From Chitinophagaceae bacterium (GTDB taxonomy: Bacteria > Bacteroidota > Bacteroidia > Chitinophagales > Chitinophagaceae), in contig JADKKA010000022.1 in the NCBI GenBank assembly GCA_016720745.1, positions 682,001 to 746,000 of the forward strand: a stretch of 64,000 nucleotides of DNA, written 5' to 3'. The position numbers and the translations under genes were made by a program. The notes under the pieces were generated by a model. That model was not told where the DNA came from, ran no database searches, and saw only the letters and a program-made list of their open reading frames with translations. Below are positions 18,023 to 26,862 of this stretch, piece after piece; within the stretch, counting starts at the first letter, position 1, and the number at the start of each line of letters is the position of its first letter.

Positions 18023-18811
18023 TTACTGACTGAATTGTACTTCGTACAGTTCAGGCCACCATTTTCCGGTGATATACATTTTTTTGGTGGCAGGATCCCA
18101 GGCAATGCCGTTGGGAACATCCACTTCCGGATTAATGTTTTTGACGCGATTCCATAATTTACTGAGGTCCGCCTTGGCTACAATGGCACCCGTTGCCGGA
18201 TCGATCTTGAAAATATATGCCGCCTGATACTGGTTGGCATAAATAAAGCCGTCAATAAATTCCAGTTCATTTAAATTATAAGAAAGGCTGCCGGCTTCTG
18301 TTACATCCTGTGTTTTCAGCAGCTTAAAGGTGGAAGGGTCGTAATAATACAAAGTGCTGGATCCATCGCTGGCAATCAGGGATTGTCCATCGGTGGTGAG
18401 TCCCCAGCCTTCTCTTTGTACGGTGAATTCCTTGACCTTTTTAAAATCAGGCAGGGTATAAGCAAATACGGTATTTTCTTTCCAGGTGAGTTGGTAAACC
18501 GTGTCCCGCAGGATGGTTACGCCTTCCCCAAAATACTTTCTGTCGAGCGATATTTCTTTGAGCGCCTTTCCCGTTTTCAGGTCCACTTTCAGAAGCTTGG
18601 ATCTTCCATAATTACCGGTACCCTCATACAATTCGCCATTGTAGATCAGCAAACCCTGGGTAAAGGAAGAAGTATCATGCGGGTAAGTGTTCACGATAGT
18701 TTCGGACATGATCTTTGGGGCATCAGGTTTGGGTTGATCCGGATCATCTTTTTCTCCATTATTGCAGGCCGTCAGGGCAAATGCCAGGAGGAAAGGCAGG
18801 AATTTTTTCAT
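18023..18811 (-). CDS. Glutaminyl-peptide cyclotransferase (plant/bacterial beta-propeller type), lipoprotein
   Basis: A 262-aa protein with lipobox ALTAC (Cys16) and a short Asp/Lys/Pro linker. The body matches the five-bladed propeller glutamine cyclotransferase family: TYPHDTSSFTQGLLIYNGELYEGTGNYGRSKL, YFGEGVTILRDTVYQLTWKE, NELEFIDGFIYANQ and VPNGIAWDP are its hallmark blocks (each read as short motifs). It forms pyroglutamate at the N-terminus of exported proteins. This is common in Bacteroidota, where many mature secreted proteins start with Gln. It is membrane-anchored, facing the periplasm or outside. Confidence 0.92.
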   Translation of the reverse strand: MKKFLPFLLAFALTACNNGEKDDPDQPKPDAPKIMSETIVNTYPHDTSSFTQGLLIYNGELYEGTGNYGRSKLLKVDLKTGKALKEISLDRKYFGEGVTILRDTVYQLTWKENTVFAYTLPDFKKVKEFTVQREGWGLTTDGQSLIASDGSSTLYYYDPSTFKLLKTQDVTEAGSLSYNLNELEFIDGFIYANQYQAAYIFKIDPATGAIVAKADLSKLWNRVKNINPEVDVPNGIAWDPATKKMYITGKWWPELYEVQFSQ

Positions 18812-19132
18812 TCAAAAACTGATTTCGACAAAAATAAGGGCTGAAACGGATGCCAATTGTTAAACATGGCAACTCAATTTCATATCAATGGTAAATTTAC
18901 GATTTAAGGGGCTCTTGCACAATTCGTTATTTGTATTATCTTTATGCGAACAGACCCCCCGGAAGAACCTATTCTTCCATAAAATCTAATCCCTCGAACA
19001 ACTCTTTTAGTTTCCTTTTATCCTTTACCCACTGTTAGCAGGAGCAAACAGTTGACCGATTTCCAATCCCGCGTGATCAACTCATGGCATTAAGAATGAC
19101 CATGCCGTAACTACTAAAAGACACTGGAAACT
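18812..19132 (+). other. 321-bp intergenic region; long leader of the M43 protease gene
   Basis: No convincing ORF is present. A possible -7 box TTATTTG (about 18924-18930) implies a 5' leader of roughly 190 nt for the protease. A perfect 7-bp hairpin (GGAAGAA-ccta-TTCTTCC, 18961-18978) lies near the start of that leader, preceded by a run of six C. The minus-strand promoter of the cyclotransferase must also lie here. No known riboswitch was recognised. Confidence 0.4.
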
Positions 19133-20380
19133 ATGAAGGCGGGTTTAGCATTATTGCTCTTGGTACTGACGTTTACAAGTCAGTTAGCTGCACAAAAAAA
19201 ATGCAGCGACCAAAATTATCAGCAACAAAGATTGAAAGATGATCCGGCACTGGCCCAACTGATGAGCCATACCGAAAGCTTTATCAACAGGCAGCTTACT
19301 CAAAGTACGGCGGCCAGGGGTGAAGCCACGGTGATTAAAATTCCGGTGGTGATTCATAATCTCTATCATTTTCCCACAGAAAAAATCAGCCTTGAGCAGG
19401 TACAAAGCCAGCTCAACGCATTGAATAGTTGTTTTCGCCGTCGCAGTGCCGATACTGTACGTACACCGGTTTACTTCAAGGGCATCGCGGCAGACTGCCA
19501 GATTGAATTTTACCTGGCTATATCAGACAGCAGGAAACGTTCCACTTCCGGATTGATCCGCAAATACACGCCGATCAAAGAATGGAAGGCAGATGATAAA
19601 ATGAAATTTAATGCAGAGATGGGTGATGATGCCTGGGATCCCAATAGCTATCTCAATATCTGGGTTTGCAACCTGAGCCAGGTAGCTGGTTATTCCAGTA
19701 TCCCGGGAGATGCGGCTGGAAAAGATGGGGTAGTGATTGACCTGGACGCATTTGGCACTATCAATAATCAGGCAGGTTATGAAATGGGTAAAACAACCGT
19801 TCATGAAGTAGGACACTGGCTCGGACTGAAACATATCTGGGGTGATGATTATTGCGGAGATGATGGCGTGTCAGATACACCTAAACAAGCCGGCTACAAT
19901 ATTGAATGTCCCAATACCATTAATGTTACCTGTGGCAATGGCCCATACGGAGATATGTACATGAACTATATGGACCTGACCAGCGATGCCTGTATGAACC
20001 TGTTTACAGAAGGGCAGAAAGCCAGGATGCGCAGCTTCTTCGCAGCTGGTGGTGCCCGGGTCAAGCTGCTCAGTTCAACTGGCCTGAACCTGCCGCTGAT
20101 TGCGGAATCACCACTACCCGAAGAAGATCCCAAATGGCTCCAGCCGCAATTATATCCCAACCCGGCCAGTAATGTTATCAACCTTGATCTGGCTTATGAC
20201 AGCCGTTGGATGGGAAAAACAATCCAGGTCATCAACCTGCAGGGACAGATCGTTATGTCTTTACAGGTAACAGCCAAGAACCTGCGGATTGATTTACAAA
20301 AATTACAGGCAGGAATTTATTTCCTTGCAGCGAAAAAGGATGATGGAGAGTCTTTAAAAATGAAGTTTGTCAAATTGTAG
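19133..20380 (+). CDS. M43 (pappalysin-like) zinc metalloprotease with T9SS sorting domain
   Basis: A 415-aa protein with a signal peptide (cleaved near LAAQ, residue 21), a ~100-residue pro-region and a catalytic domain. The extended metzincin motif is H224-E-V-G-H228-W-L-G-L-K-H234, followed by the family's DGVSDTPKQ and Cys pairs, and the Met-turn in MYMNYMD. The last ~80 residues form a Por secretion (type IX) domain: LYPNPASNVI, INLQGQIV, LQAGIYFL and a terminal MKFVKL. It should therefore be exported through T9SS and released or anchored at the surface. A strong terminator follows. Confidence 0.95.
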   Translation: MKAGLALLLLVLTFTSQLAAQKKCSDQNYQQQRLKDDPALAQLMSHTESFINRQLTQSTAARGEATVIKIPVVIHNLYHFPTEKISLEQVQSQLNALNSCFRRRSADTVRTPVYFKGIAADCQIEFYLAISDSRKRSTSGLIRKYTPIKEWKADDKMKFNAEMGDDAWDPNSYLNIWVCNLSQVAGYSSIPGDAAGKDGVVIDLDAFGTINNQAGYEMGKTTVHEVGHWLGLKHIWGDDYCGDDGVSDTPKQAGYNIECPNTINVTCGNGPYGDMYMNYMDLTSDACMNLFTEGQKARMRSFFAAGGARVKLLSSTGLNLPLIAESPLPEEDPKWLQPQLYPNPASNVINLDLAYDSRWMGKTIQVINLQGQIVMSLQVTAKNLRIDLQKLQAGIYFLAAKKDDGESLKMKFVKL

Positions 20381-20435
20381 GTCGCAACCAACCACCCTGA
20401 ATGCCGGGCGCATATCCCGGTCAACTAACGAAACG

Positions 20436-20458
20436 GGCCGCAACTGCGGCCTTTTTTT
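20436..20458 (+). terminator. Rho-independent terminator of the M43 protease gene
   Basis: GGCCGC-AACT-GCGGCC forms a perfect 6-bp GC stem with a four-base loop, followed immediately by seven T residues, 55 nt after the stop codon. Confidence 0.9.
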
Positions 20459-20474
20459 GTGGGCAAGAGGCAGG

Positions 20475-20648
20475 TCAAAAATCAACCAATAGCAGGGTAA
20501 TGGCAATTTCCAGGATCACGGCCAGAAAAAAGTACTCCGACTGATACCGGATACTGATAAAACGGTTATTGACCAAAACGGACACAAATGTGATGCACAG
20601 GAATAAGCCAGCTAAAAAGGCCAACCCGTATAATAAAATACCTTCCAC
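20475..20648 (-). CDS. Candidate 57-aa membrane protein, GTG start
   Basis: A short open frame lies in the gap downstream of lpdA, reading from a GTG at 20648 to TGA at 20475. It encodes VEGILLYGLAFLAGLFLC, then ITFVSVLVNNRFISIRYQ, then SEYFFLAVILEIAITLLLVDF: two hydrophobic helices separated by a short basic loop. No ATG is available in the frame, which closes about 11 codons upstream. Protein-like composition and two clean helices support it; the GTG start and small size weaken it. No family is recognised. Confidence 0.5.
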   Translation of the reverse strand: MEGILLYGLAFLAGLFLCITFVSVLVNNRFISIRYQSEYFFLAVILEIAITLLLVDF

Positions 20649-20727
20649 AGCAAATCGATTTACTGTTAGTAAAATAAGTTAAGCTGCTAATCAACTTTTA
20701 AATAGGTATTGGAAATAGGGGTTGTTC

Positions 20728-22134
20728 TCAGATATGAATCGCCTCCCCGTAAGCCACTTCGATCGCGTCTTTGATACTTTCGCTGATCGTTGGATGGGGG
20801 TGAATGGCATTCAATACTTCGTGATAAGTTGTTTCCAGTTTACGTGCTGTAACCGTTTCTGCAATCATTTCCGTTACATTGTATCCAATCATGTGCGTAC
20901 CCAGCCATTCACCGTATTTGGCATCAAAAATAACTTTGATGAAACCTTCGGGATGACCTGCGGCTGAAGCTTTGCCGCTGGCACTGAGGGGGAATTTGCC
21001 TACTTTAATATCATAACCAGCATCTCTGGCTGCTTTCTCCGTATAACCTACAGATGCAATTTCAGGAACACAATAGGTACAACCTGGGATATTATTATAA
21101 TCAATAGGTTCCGGCTGATGGTGGTACTTGTTTTCATTGTAGGCGATCGACTCAACGCAAACAATCCCTTCTTTACTGGCCACGTGTGCCAGGGCCTGTC
21201 CGGGTGAACAATCACCAATAGCATATATTCCGGGGATATTGGTTTGTCCGAACTTGTCAACCATTACCCTTCCTTTATCTGTCTTTACACCCAATGTTTC
21301 CAGGCCAATGCCTTCAATATTGGCGGCTACACCAACGGCACTCAGTAAAACATCGGCTTCCAGTACCTGTTCGCCGCTGGCCGTTTTAATGGTGGCTTTT
21401 ACACCGGCGGCACCTGAAGTATCCACGGCGGTTACTTCACTGCTGGTCATAATGGCGATACCGTTCTTCTTGTATTGTTTTTCGAGTTCTTTTGAAATTT
21501 CTTCATCTTCTACCGGAACGATCCGGGGCATGAATTCAACGATGGTTACCTTGGTGCCCATGCTATTGTAGAAATAAGCAAATTCAACACCAATGGCGCC
21601 GCTGCCTACCACGATCATGGATTTGGGCATTTGCGGCAACACCATGGCTTCACGGTAACCGATGATTTTCTTGCCATCAATTTTCATGGTGGGAAGTTCC
21701 CGGCTCCGGCCGCCGGTGGCGATGATAATATGTTTGGCTTCCACGGTCTGGCTTTTGCCATCGGCTGCGGTAACTTCCAGTTTACCCTTGGCCACCAGTT
21801 TCCCATATCCCATGATCACATCAATCTTGTTCTTCTTCATCAGGAACTGAACTCCCTTGCTCATTTTATCAGCCACCCCGCGGCTTCTTTTAATCACAGA
21901 TTCAAACTGGGGGGCGCCAGTGGCTTCAATTCCGAACTCTTTGGCATGTTTAATATACTCAAATACCTGTGCGCTTTTCAGCAGGGCCTTGGTAGGAATA
22001 CAACCCCAGTTCAGGCAAATACCGCCTAAACTTTCTTTTTCAATCACTGCTGTTTTAAATCCAAGCTGGGAGGCACGGATGGCCGCCACATATCCACCGG
22101 GGCCGCTTCCAAGTACCACTACATCATATGCCAT
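20728..22134 (-). CDS. lpdA: Dihydrolipoyl dehydrogenase (E3)
   Basis: A 468-aa full-length flavoprotein disulfide reductase. The FAD-binding motif GSGPGGYVAAIRASQLG is at the N-terminus, the redox disulfide is C40/C45 in GGICLNWGCIPTK, the NAD motif VVGSGAIGVEF lies near 180, and the second FAD motif IYAIGDC near 310. The C-terminal HPHPTISE gives the His-Glu dyad. It reoxidises lipoyl groups of 2-oxoacid dehydrogenase complexes and the glycine cleavage system, and could serve the E2 encoded at 3.4-4.7 kb. It is a single gene, divergent from the TonB receptor. Confidence 0.96.
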   Translation of the reverse strand: MAYDVVVLGSGPGGYVAAIRASQLGFKTAVIEKESLGGICLNWGCIPTKALLKSAQVFEYIKHAKEFGIEATGAPQFESVIKRSRGVADKMSKGVQFLMKKNKIDVIMGYGKLVAKGKLEVTAADGKSQTVEAKHIIIATGGRSRELPTMKIDGKKIIGYREAMVLPQMPKSMIVVGSGAIGVEFAYFYNSMGTKVTIVEFMPRIVPVEDEEISKELEKQYKKNGIAIMTSSEVTAVDTSGAAGVKATIKTASGEQVLEADVLLSAVGVAANIEGIGLETLGVKTDKGRVMVDKFGQTNIPGIYAIGDCSPGQALAHVASKEGIVCVESIAYNENKYHHQPEPIDYNNIPGCTYCVPEIASVGYTEKAARDAGYDIKVGKFPLSASGKASAAGHPEGFIKVIFDAKYGEWLGTHMIGYNVTEMIAETVTARKLETTYHEVLNAIHPHPTISESIKDAIEVAYGEAIHI

Positions 22135-22294
22135 AATCTTCTGCTTTTTTAATGAGGATGATTCCCTTACAGGGGAGTTGCGAAGTTATTTGAAAAGATG
22201 CAAACCGGCAAACCAGCTGAGTGGCCGGTCGCTCCGTTTTCGGGTGAACAGGTGGAGGGAACGTCTGCACCCCCTTTTGGCCGCTCAAAATATT

Positions 22295-22328
22295 TTTGAA
22301 TGGGGAAAGAAGGCTTGTTCTATATTAG
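22295..22328 (+). promoter_or_regulatory. Bacteroidota-type promoter of the TonB-receptor gene
   Basis: A -33 box TTTG (22295-22298) and a -7 box TATATTAG (22321-22328) lie 26 nt apart start to start, close to the usual spacing. The -7 box ends 13 nt before the chosen ATG. Confidence 0.45.
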
Positions 22329-22341
22329 CCGAAACAGCAAA

Positions 22342-24783
22342 ATGCAGCGGATAGTTTTGTGCATATTGATTTTTTGCAATGTATCAGTGGCCATGGCCTG
22401 GCAACCGGTGAACCATGGCGTAAAGCTGCGCATTGTGAACCAGTCACAGCAACCGGTATCCGGGGCTACCATCCAGTTAATGAAGACGGACTCTGTGATT
22501 GTAAAAGTGCAGGTATCTGATCAATCGGGGATGGCTGAGTTCAATGGACTGGTTGCTGCAAAATATATTATACAGGTCAGTCATGCCGGTTTCCAGTCCG
22601 CTTTCCAAAGCCTGAATTTTCTGGAAGAACCAGGTGGGATTGAAAAAACAATCACCCTGCTGCCCATGGCTACTGAACTGGGGAATGTAATTATCGAATC
22701 CAAAAAACCTTTTGTACAGTTTGCGCCGGATAAAACAATCGTGAATGTTGACGCCGGAATCACCAATGCCGGCACTTCAATCATGGATGTGCTGGAAAAA
22801 TCACCGGGGGTTACTGTGGGTCGTGACGGAACGATCAGTATGAAAGGCAAGGCCCAGGTAATGGTGATGATCGACGGGAAGCAAACACAAATGAGTGGTG
22901 CTGACCTGCAGGCCTATTTATCAGGTATTGCGGCTTCACAAATAGATGTGATTGAACTGATCGATAATCCCGGGGCCCGATATGATGCGGCCGGAAATGC
23001 CGGGATCATCAATATCCGTACAAAAAAACTAAAACAAAAGGGGTTCAACGGTTCCCTGAGTCTGGGCTATGGTCAGGGCTTTTACGAGAAATTCAACAAC
23101 AGCCTGAATCTGAATTACCGGGCCGGGAAGTTGAATGTTTTTCTGAATTACGGCAACCGGCTGGGACATGAAATGATGAACTTATATGCCTTGCGGAAAT
23201 ATTTCGATCAGCAGGGTAGGGATTCACTTTATTTGAATCAGCCCAATTTCACCAAGACCAGGATCAATGCACATAATATTAAAACAGGGGTTGATTGGTT
23301 TGTTACAAACAATACAACCATTGGGATGGTTTACACCGGATCTTTCAACAACCGGAACGTAAAAAGTTACAGCACCATTGACTGGATGACCCCTGCTTAC
23401 CAAATTGATTCCACCATCAATACATGGGGTACCCGTTTACTTGATTTCAACCGCTCGGGAATTAATTTTAACCTGCGTCATGTTTTTCCTGGTAAAGATG
23501 AACTGACGGCGGATGTTGATTTGATCCGCTTCAATATTGAAGGAGGCCAGTTTTTCGAAACACAACTCAGCACGCCGGGTAGTCCTGTACAGGCGACCAG
23601 GGGGAATACCCCATCTGACCTGGATATTTTTACCGCTAAAATTGATTATACCCGGAAGCTGGGAAAAGTTTCGCTGGAAACAGGCGTGAAAACGGCCGGC
23701 ACCAATACCGATAACCTGGCAGAGTATTTTTTTAATAACGGACAGCAATGGACAGCAGATCTCAGCCGCAGCAATCATTTTCTGTATAAGGAGAACATAC
23801 ATGCTGCATATAGCAGCCTGAGTGGTGATAATGAAAAGTGGCAATGGCAGGCAGGTTTGCGATATGAGATCACCAGCTATAAAGCCAACCAGTTGGGCAA
23901 TGCCCAGGTGAAGGATTCTGCATTCAGCAGAAATTACGGGAGTCTCTTCCCTTCCGTTTTTGCCACCTACAAAGCAGATTCCAATCACAGTCTGACCCTG
24001 CGTTTTGGCAGAAGAATTGATCGCCCGCCCTTTCAGAACCTGAATCCTTTTCTGATCACCATTAATAAATACACATTTGAAGGGGGGAATCCTTTTATCC
24101 GTCCCCAGTATACCTGGAATGTGGAGCTGGTACATCATTTCAAACAAAGGCTGTCGACCGGTATTGCATACAGCTATCTCAAAGATTATTTTTCACAGAT
24201 ATTCATCATTGATTCCAATAGCAGTAATGTCAATAAGAATACGATTATTTATACCCGGGGGAATGTGGGCAGTTTCCGGAGTCTGTCGCTGACCAGCACC
24301 CTGCAATTGCCGTTGACTAAATGGTGGAACCTGACAGCTGTTGCGATCTATACGTATAAAAATATCCGCGGGGTGGTATGGACGCCGATTGAAGCGAAGG
24401 TTCACCAACTGAATATCAGTGCCAATAACCAGTTTCAGTTTAACAAAGGATGGGCAGCGGAGATCAGTGGCTATTACCAGACGAATAGCCAGATTGACCT
24501 GCAGGAGTCATTGACTCCGCAGGGAGAAATGGGCTTTGGTATTTCCAAACAGATCATGAAAAACAGGGCCACTTTGCGGATGAATGTGCGGGACCTGTTT
24601 TATACCCAGAATTATTCCGGCTATTCTAATTTTCAGAATTCGGATGAGCCTTTTGAGGTAAAATGGGACTCAAGGGTTGTCCGGTTTAGCTTTAGCTGGC
24701 GATTCGGAAAAGCGATGAAAGCCATCAAAAGATCGGCCGGCAGTGCCACAGAGGAAACCGAAAGGGTGGGTACCGGGAACTAA
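22342..24783 (+). CDS. TonB-dependent receptor, outer-membrane barrel family
   Basis: An 813-aa protein. The ATG at 22342 starts a clean signal peptide (MQRIVLCILIFCNVSVAMA); 14 codons upstream are also open. The order is a carboxypeptidase-regulatory-like beta domain (about 25-105, with GATIQLMKTDSVIV and AKYIIQVSHAGFQ), a plug (about 115-235, with VMVMIDGKQTQMSG and GARYDAAGNAGIINIRTKK), then a ~570-residue barrel ending in RFSFSWRFGKAMK. It lacks SusC-specific features and no SusD gene is next to it. The probable substrate is a siderophore, peptide or other small ligand. Confidence 0.9.
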   Translation: MQRIVLCILIFCNVSVAMAWQPVNHGVKLRIVNQSQQPVSGATIQLMKTDSVIVKVQVSDQSGMAEFNGLVAAKYIIQVSHAGFQSAFQSLNFLEEPGGIEKTITLLPMATELGNVIIESKKPFVQFAPDKTIVNVDAGITNAGTSIMDVLEKSPGVTVGRDGTISMKGKAQVMVMIDGKQTQMSGADLQAYLSGIAASQIDVIELIDNPGARYDAAGNAGIINIRTKKLKQKGFNGSLSLGYGQGFYEKFNNSLNLNYRAGKLNVFLNYGNRLGHEMMNLYALRKYFDQQGRDSLYLNQPNFTKTRINAHNIKTGVDWFVTNNTTIGMVYTGSFNNRNVKSYSTIDWMTPAYQIDSTINTWGTRLLDFNRSGINFNLRHVFPGKDELTADVDLIRFNIEGGQFFETQLSTPGSPVQATRGNTPSDLDIFTAKIDYTRKLGKVSLETGVKTAGTNTDNLAEYFFNNGQQWTADLSRSNHFLYKENIHAAYSSLSGDNEKWQWQAGLRYEITSYKANQLGNAQVKDSAFSRNYGSLFPSVFATYKADSNHSLTLRFGRRIDRPPFQNLNPFLITINKYTFEGGNPFIRPQYTWNVELVHHFKQRLSTGIAYSYLKDYFSQIFIIDSNSSNVNKNTIIYTRGNVGSFRSLSLTSTLQLPLTKWWNLTAVAIYTYKNIRGVVWTPIEAKVHQLNISANNQFQFNKGWAAEISGYYQTNSQIDLQESLTPQGEMGFGISKQIMKNRATLRMNVRDLFYTQNYSGYSNFQNSDEPFEVKWDSRVVRFSFSWRFGKAMKAIKRSAGSATEETERVGTGN

Positions 24784-24877
24784 AGTGTTGAATTACAGCG
24801 TTAAGCAGGAAGTTGGGTTTTACACAGGCTGGGTAAAAAAAACTTCAATTGGCGCATCTATATCAGTAGATTTTCCC

Positions 24878-24885
24878 TACCTTTG
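24878..24885 (+). promoter_or_regulatory. -7 promoter box of the rpmB operon
   Basis: TACCTTTG is a perfect match to the Bacteroidota -7 consensus TAnnTTTG, 23 nt before the rpmB ATG. A small inverted repeat, ATCTA-tatcag-TAGAT (24857-24872), lies just upstream. No -33 box with standard spacing is clear. Confidence 0.6.
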
Positions 24886-24908
24886 CCGTCCCAAAAATTG
24901 TATGAATC

Positions 24909-25145
24909 ATGGCCAGAGTATGTCAGGTAACAGGTAAAGTTCCGGTACGTGGGAACAGGGTTTCTCACTCAAATATCAAGACCAAGCGCCGGTTTCTGCC
25001 CAATCTGCAGAAAAAACGCTTCTATCTTGCTGAAGAAGATAAATGGATTTCGCTGAAGTTAACCACTGATGCGATCCGTACGATCAATAAAAAAGGTCTT
25101 TATACTGTTGTAAAAGAGCTGAGGGCTCAGGGTCAACACATTTAA
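24909..25145 (+). CDS. rpmB: 50S ribosomal protein L28
   Basis: A 78-aa protein of normal length. The start MARVCQVTGKVPVRGNRVSHS and the central KRRFLPNLQKKRFY are typical of Bacteroidota L28. It binds 23S rRNA in the large subunit. It is the first gene of a short ribosomal block with rpmG (59-nt gap) and a DUF4295 gene, the usual order in this phylum. A consensus -7 box lies upstream. Confidence 0.97.
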   Translation: MARVCQVTGKVPVRGNRVSHSNIKTKRRFLPNLQKKRFYLAEEDKWISLKLTTDAIRTINKKGLYTVVKELRAQGQHI

Positions 25146-25204
25146 TCCTTTGCCCGTTTTGGCGGGTTATGGATGACAATAAAAGGAAATAAAAATTATC
25201 ACTC

Positions 25205-25387
25205 ATGGCAAAGAAAGGCAACCGTGTACAGGTAATCCTGGAATGTACTGAACACAAAAACAGTGGTCAGCCCGGCACCAGCCGTTACATTACGAAAAAG
25301 AACAAAAAGAACAACCCCGAAAGGCTGGAACTGAAGAAATTCAATCCCATCCTGAAAAAAGTAACTGTTCACAAAGAAATTAAGTAA
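25205..25387 (+). CDS. rpmG: 50S ribosomal protein L33
   Basis: A 60-aa protein, MAKKGNRVQVILECTEHKN then SRYITKKNKKNNPERLELKK, characteristic of L33. It has a single Cys rather than the CxxC pairs of zinc-binding (C+) forms, so it is the zinc-independent (C-) type common in this phylum. A palindromic repeat (CR4) separates it from the next small gene. Confidence 0.97.
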   Translation: MAKKGNRVQVILECTEHKNSGQPGTSRYITKKNKKNNPERLELKKFNPILKKVTVHKEIK

Positions 25388-25491
25388 TCAAGTGTGAAAA
25401 TGTGAGTATGTGAGAATGTGAAAATCTGAGCAATTGTATTTCATTTCCACATCCTCACATTCTCAAATTTCCACATTCATAAACTAATATT
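25388..25491. repeat. Imperfect palindromic repeat CR4 inside the ribosomal block
   Basis: The left arm consists of tandem 'atgtgagtatgtgagaatgtg' type 8-bp units (about 25394-25430). The right arm has the complementary units 'cacatcctcacattctcaaa' (about 25448-25478). Folded, they give a stem of roughly 28 bp with a few mismatches around a loop 'caattgtattt'. It resembles CR1-CR3 in being made of short degenerate units but uses a different unit. If transcribed it would form a strong hairpin between rpmG and the DUF4295 gene. Confidence 0.7.
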
Positions 25492-25665
25492 ATGGCAAAA
25501 GCAGCATCAAAGAACGCAAAGGTTAAAGACGTAAAGGCATCTGCCGAAGCGAAAAACTGGACAAAAGTGATTCGTGCTGTCCGCAGTCCGAAATCAGGCG
25601 CCTATACTTTCAAAGAGCAGATTGTGCACAAGGATAAGGTGAAGGATTTCCTGGCTCAGAAATAA
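25492..25665 (+). CDS. DUF4295 small basic protein, 57 aa
   Basis: It reads MAKAASKNAKVKDVKASAEA, then NWTKVIRAVRSPKSGAYTFKE and ends KDFLAQK. It is Lys/Ala rich and matches the short DUF4295 family found only in Bacteroidota, always next to rpmB-rpmG. It is probably a ribosome-associated protein, although its role is not established. The spacing to rpmG is enlarged to 104 nt by palindrome CR4, and a terminator follows its stop codon. Confidence 0.9.
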   Translation: MAKAASKNAKVKDVKASAEAKNWTKVIRAVRSPKSGAYTFKEQIVHKDKVKDFLAQK

Positions 25666-25698
25666 ACCATCATCCCCTGAAGGGGAGTGAAGATATTA

Positions 25699-25725
25699 AG
25701 CTGCTCCATTAAGGGCGGCTTTTTT
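25699..25725 (+). terminator. Rho-independent terminator of the ribosomal block
   Basis: AGCTGCTC-cattaa-GGGCGGCT forms an 8-bp stem (two G-T pairs) followed by six T residues. It lies 34 nt after the DUF4295 stop codon and separates the block from ftsY. Confidence 0.75.
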
Positions 25726-25830
25726 CATTAAAGGTCATTTTTTGAAATGCCATCCCTGCTTGGCATATACAGATCATAAACGAAACTTTATACAGGGTAA
25801 GGTTTCATGATTCCCCCAGGGGAAACGGGT

Positions 25831-26796
25831 ATGGGATTTTTTAATAAACTATTCGGTAAAAAAGAAAAAGAAACACTGGATGAGGGGTTGAAAAAAACCA
25901 AACAGGGTTTCTTTGAAAAAATCAGCCGGGTTTTTTCAGGAAAGAGCACCGTGGATGAAGAAGTGCTGGATAACCTGGAAGAAGCCCTGGTGAGTGCCGA
26001 TGTGGGGATCGAGACCACCGTTAAAATCATTGAACGAATTGAAAAAAGGGTCGCCAAAGAAAAATACCTGAACAGTACCGAACTCAACCGGATGCTGCAG
26101 GAAGAGATTGAAGCATTACTGGTAGACGCCCCGGGTTCCAATAGTTATGCATTTGATTCAGACCTGCCCACCAAACCCTATATCATCCTGGTAGTAGGCG
26201 TAAACGGTGTGGGAAAAACAACCACGATTGGTAAACTCGCTTATAATTTTAAAAAAGCCGGAAAGGAAGTTTTGCTCGGTGCGGCCGATACCTTTCGTGC
26301 TGCAGCCGTTGACCAGCTGACCATCTGGAGTGAAAGGGTAGGTGTTCCCATTGTGAAGCAGGCCATGGGCAGTGATCCGGCAGCTGTGGCATTCGATACG
26401 GTACAAAGTGCGGTCTCCAAGGGGGCGGATGTAGTACTGATTGATACAGCGGGAAGACTGCATAACAAAGCCCACCTGATGGATGAATTGGGTAAGATCA
26501 AAAGAGTGATCCAGAAAACAATACCCGATGCGCCTCATGAAGTGTTACTGGTGCTGGATGGCAGTACCGGACAAAATGCATTGGAACAGGCAAGGCATTT
26601 CACCGCCACCACCGATGTAACGGCCCTGGCTATCACGAAGCTGGATGGAACGGCCAAGGGTGGTGTGGTATTGGCGATTGCCAATCAGTTTAAGATACCG
26701 GTGAAATTCATTGGTGTGGGTGAAAAAATGGAAGACCTGCTGGTATTTGATAAGCATGAATTTGTAGACAGTTTGTTTAGTCTTGAAAACAAATAA
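25831..26796 (+). CDS. ftsY: Signal recognition particle receptor FtsY
   Basis: A 321-aa SRP GTPase. I start at the ATG at 25831 (MGFFNKLFGKKEKE), since a start 8 codons earlier (25807) adds an unusual PPGETG segment. The N-domain helices lie at about 20-100, then the G-domain: G1 GVNGVGKTTT (123-132), the DTFRAAA insertion motif, G3 DTAGR, and TKLDGTAKGG. The acidic A domain is short, as usual in Bacteroidota. It docks ribosome-SRP complexes at the membrane. Its position directly after rpmB-rpmG-DUF4295 is conserved in the phylum. Confidence 0.96.
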   Translation: MGFFNKLFGKKEKETLDEGLKKTKQGFFEKISRVFSGKSTVDEEVLDNLEEALVSADVGIETTVKIIERIEKRVAKEKYLNSTELNRMLQEEIEALLVDAPGSNSYAFDSDLPTKPYIILVVGVNGVGKTTTIGKLAYNFKKAGKEVLLGAADTFRAAAVDQLTIWSERVGVPIVKQAMGSDPAAVAFDTVQSAVSKGADVVLIDTAGRLHNKAHLMDELGKIKRVIQKTIPDAPHEVLLVLDGSTGQNALEQARHFTATTDVTALAITKLDGTAKGGVVLAIANQFKIPVKFIGVGEKMEDLLVFDKHEFVDSLFSLENK

Positions 26797-26862
26797 CTAA
26801 AAAATCCCAGGAGGCCGTATTTGAATAGTGCAGTTCCGTACAACAGTTCAAACTGGTAGCAT

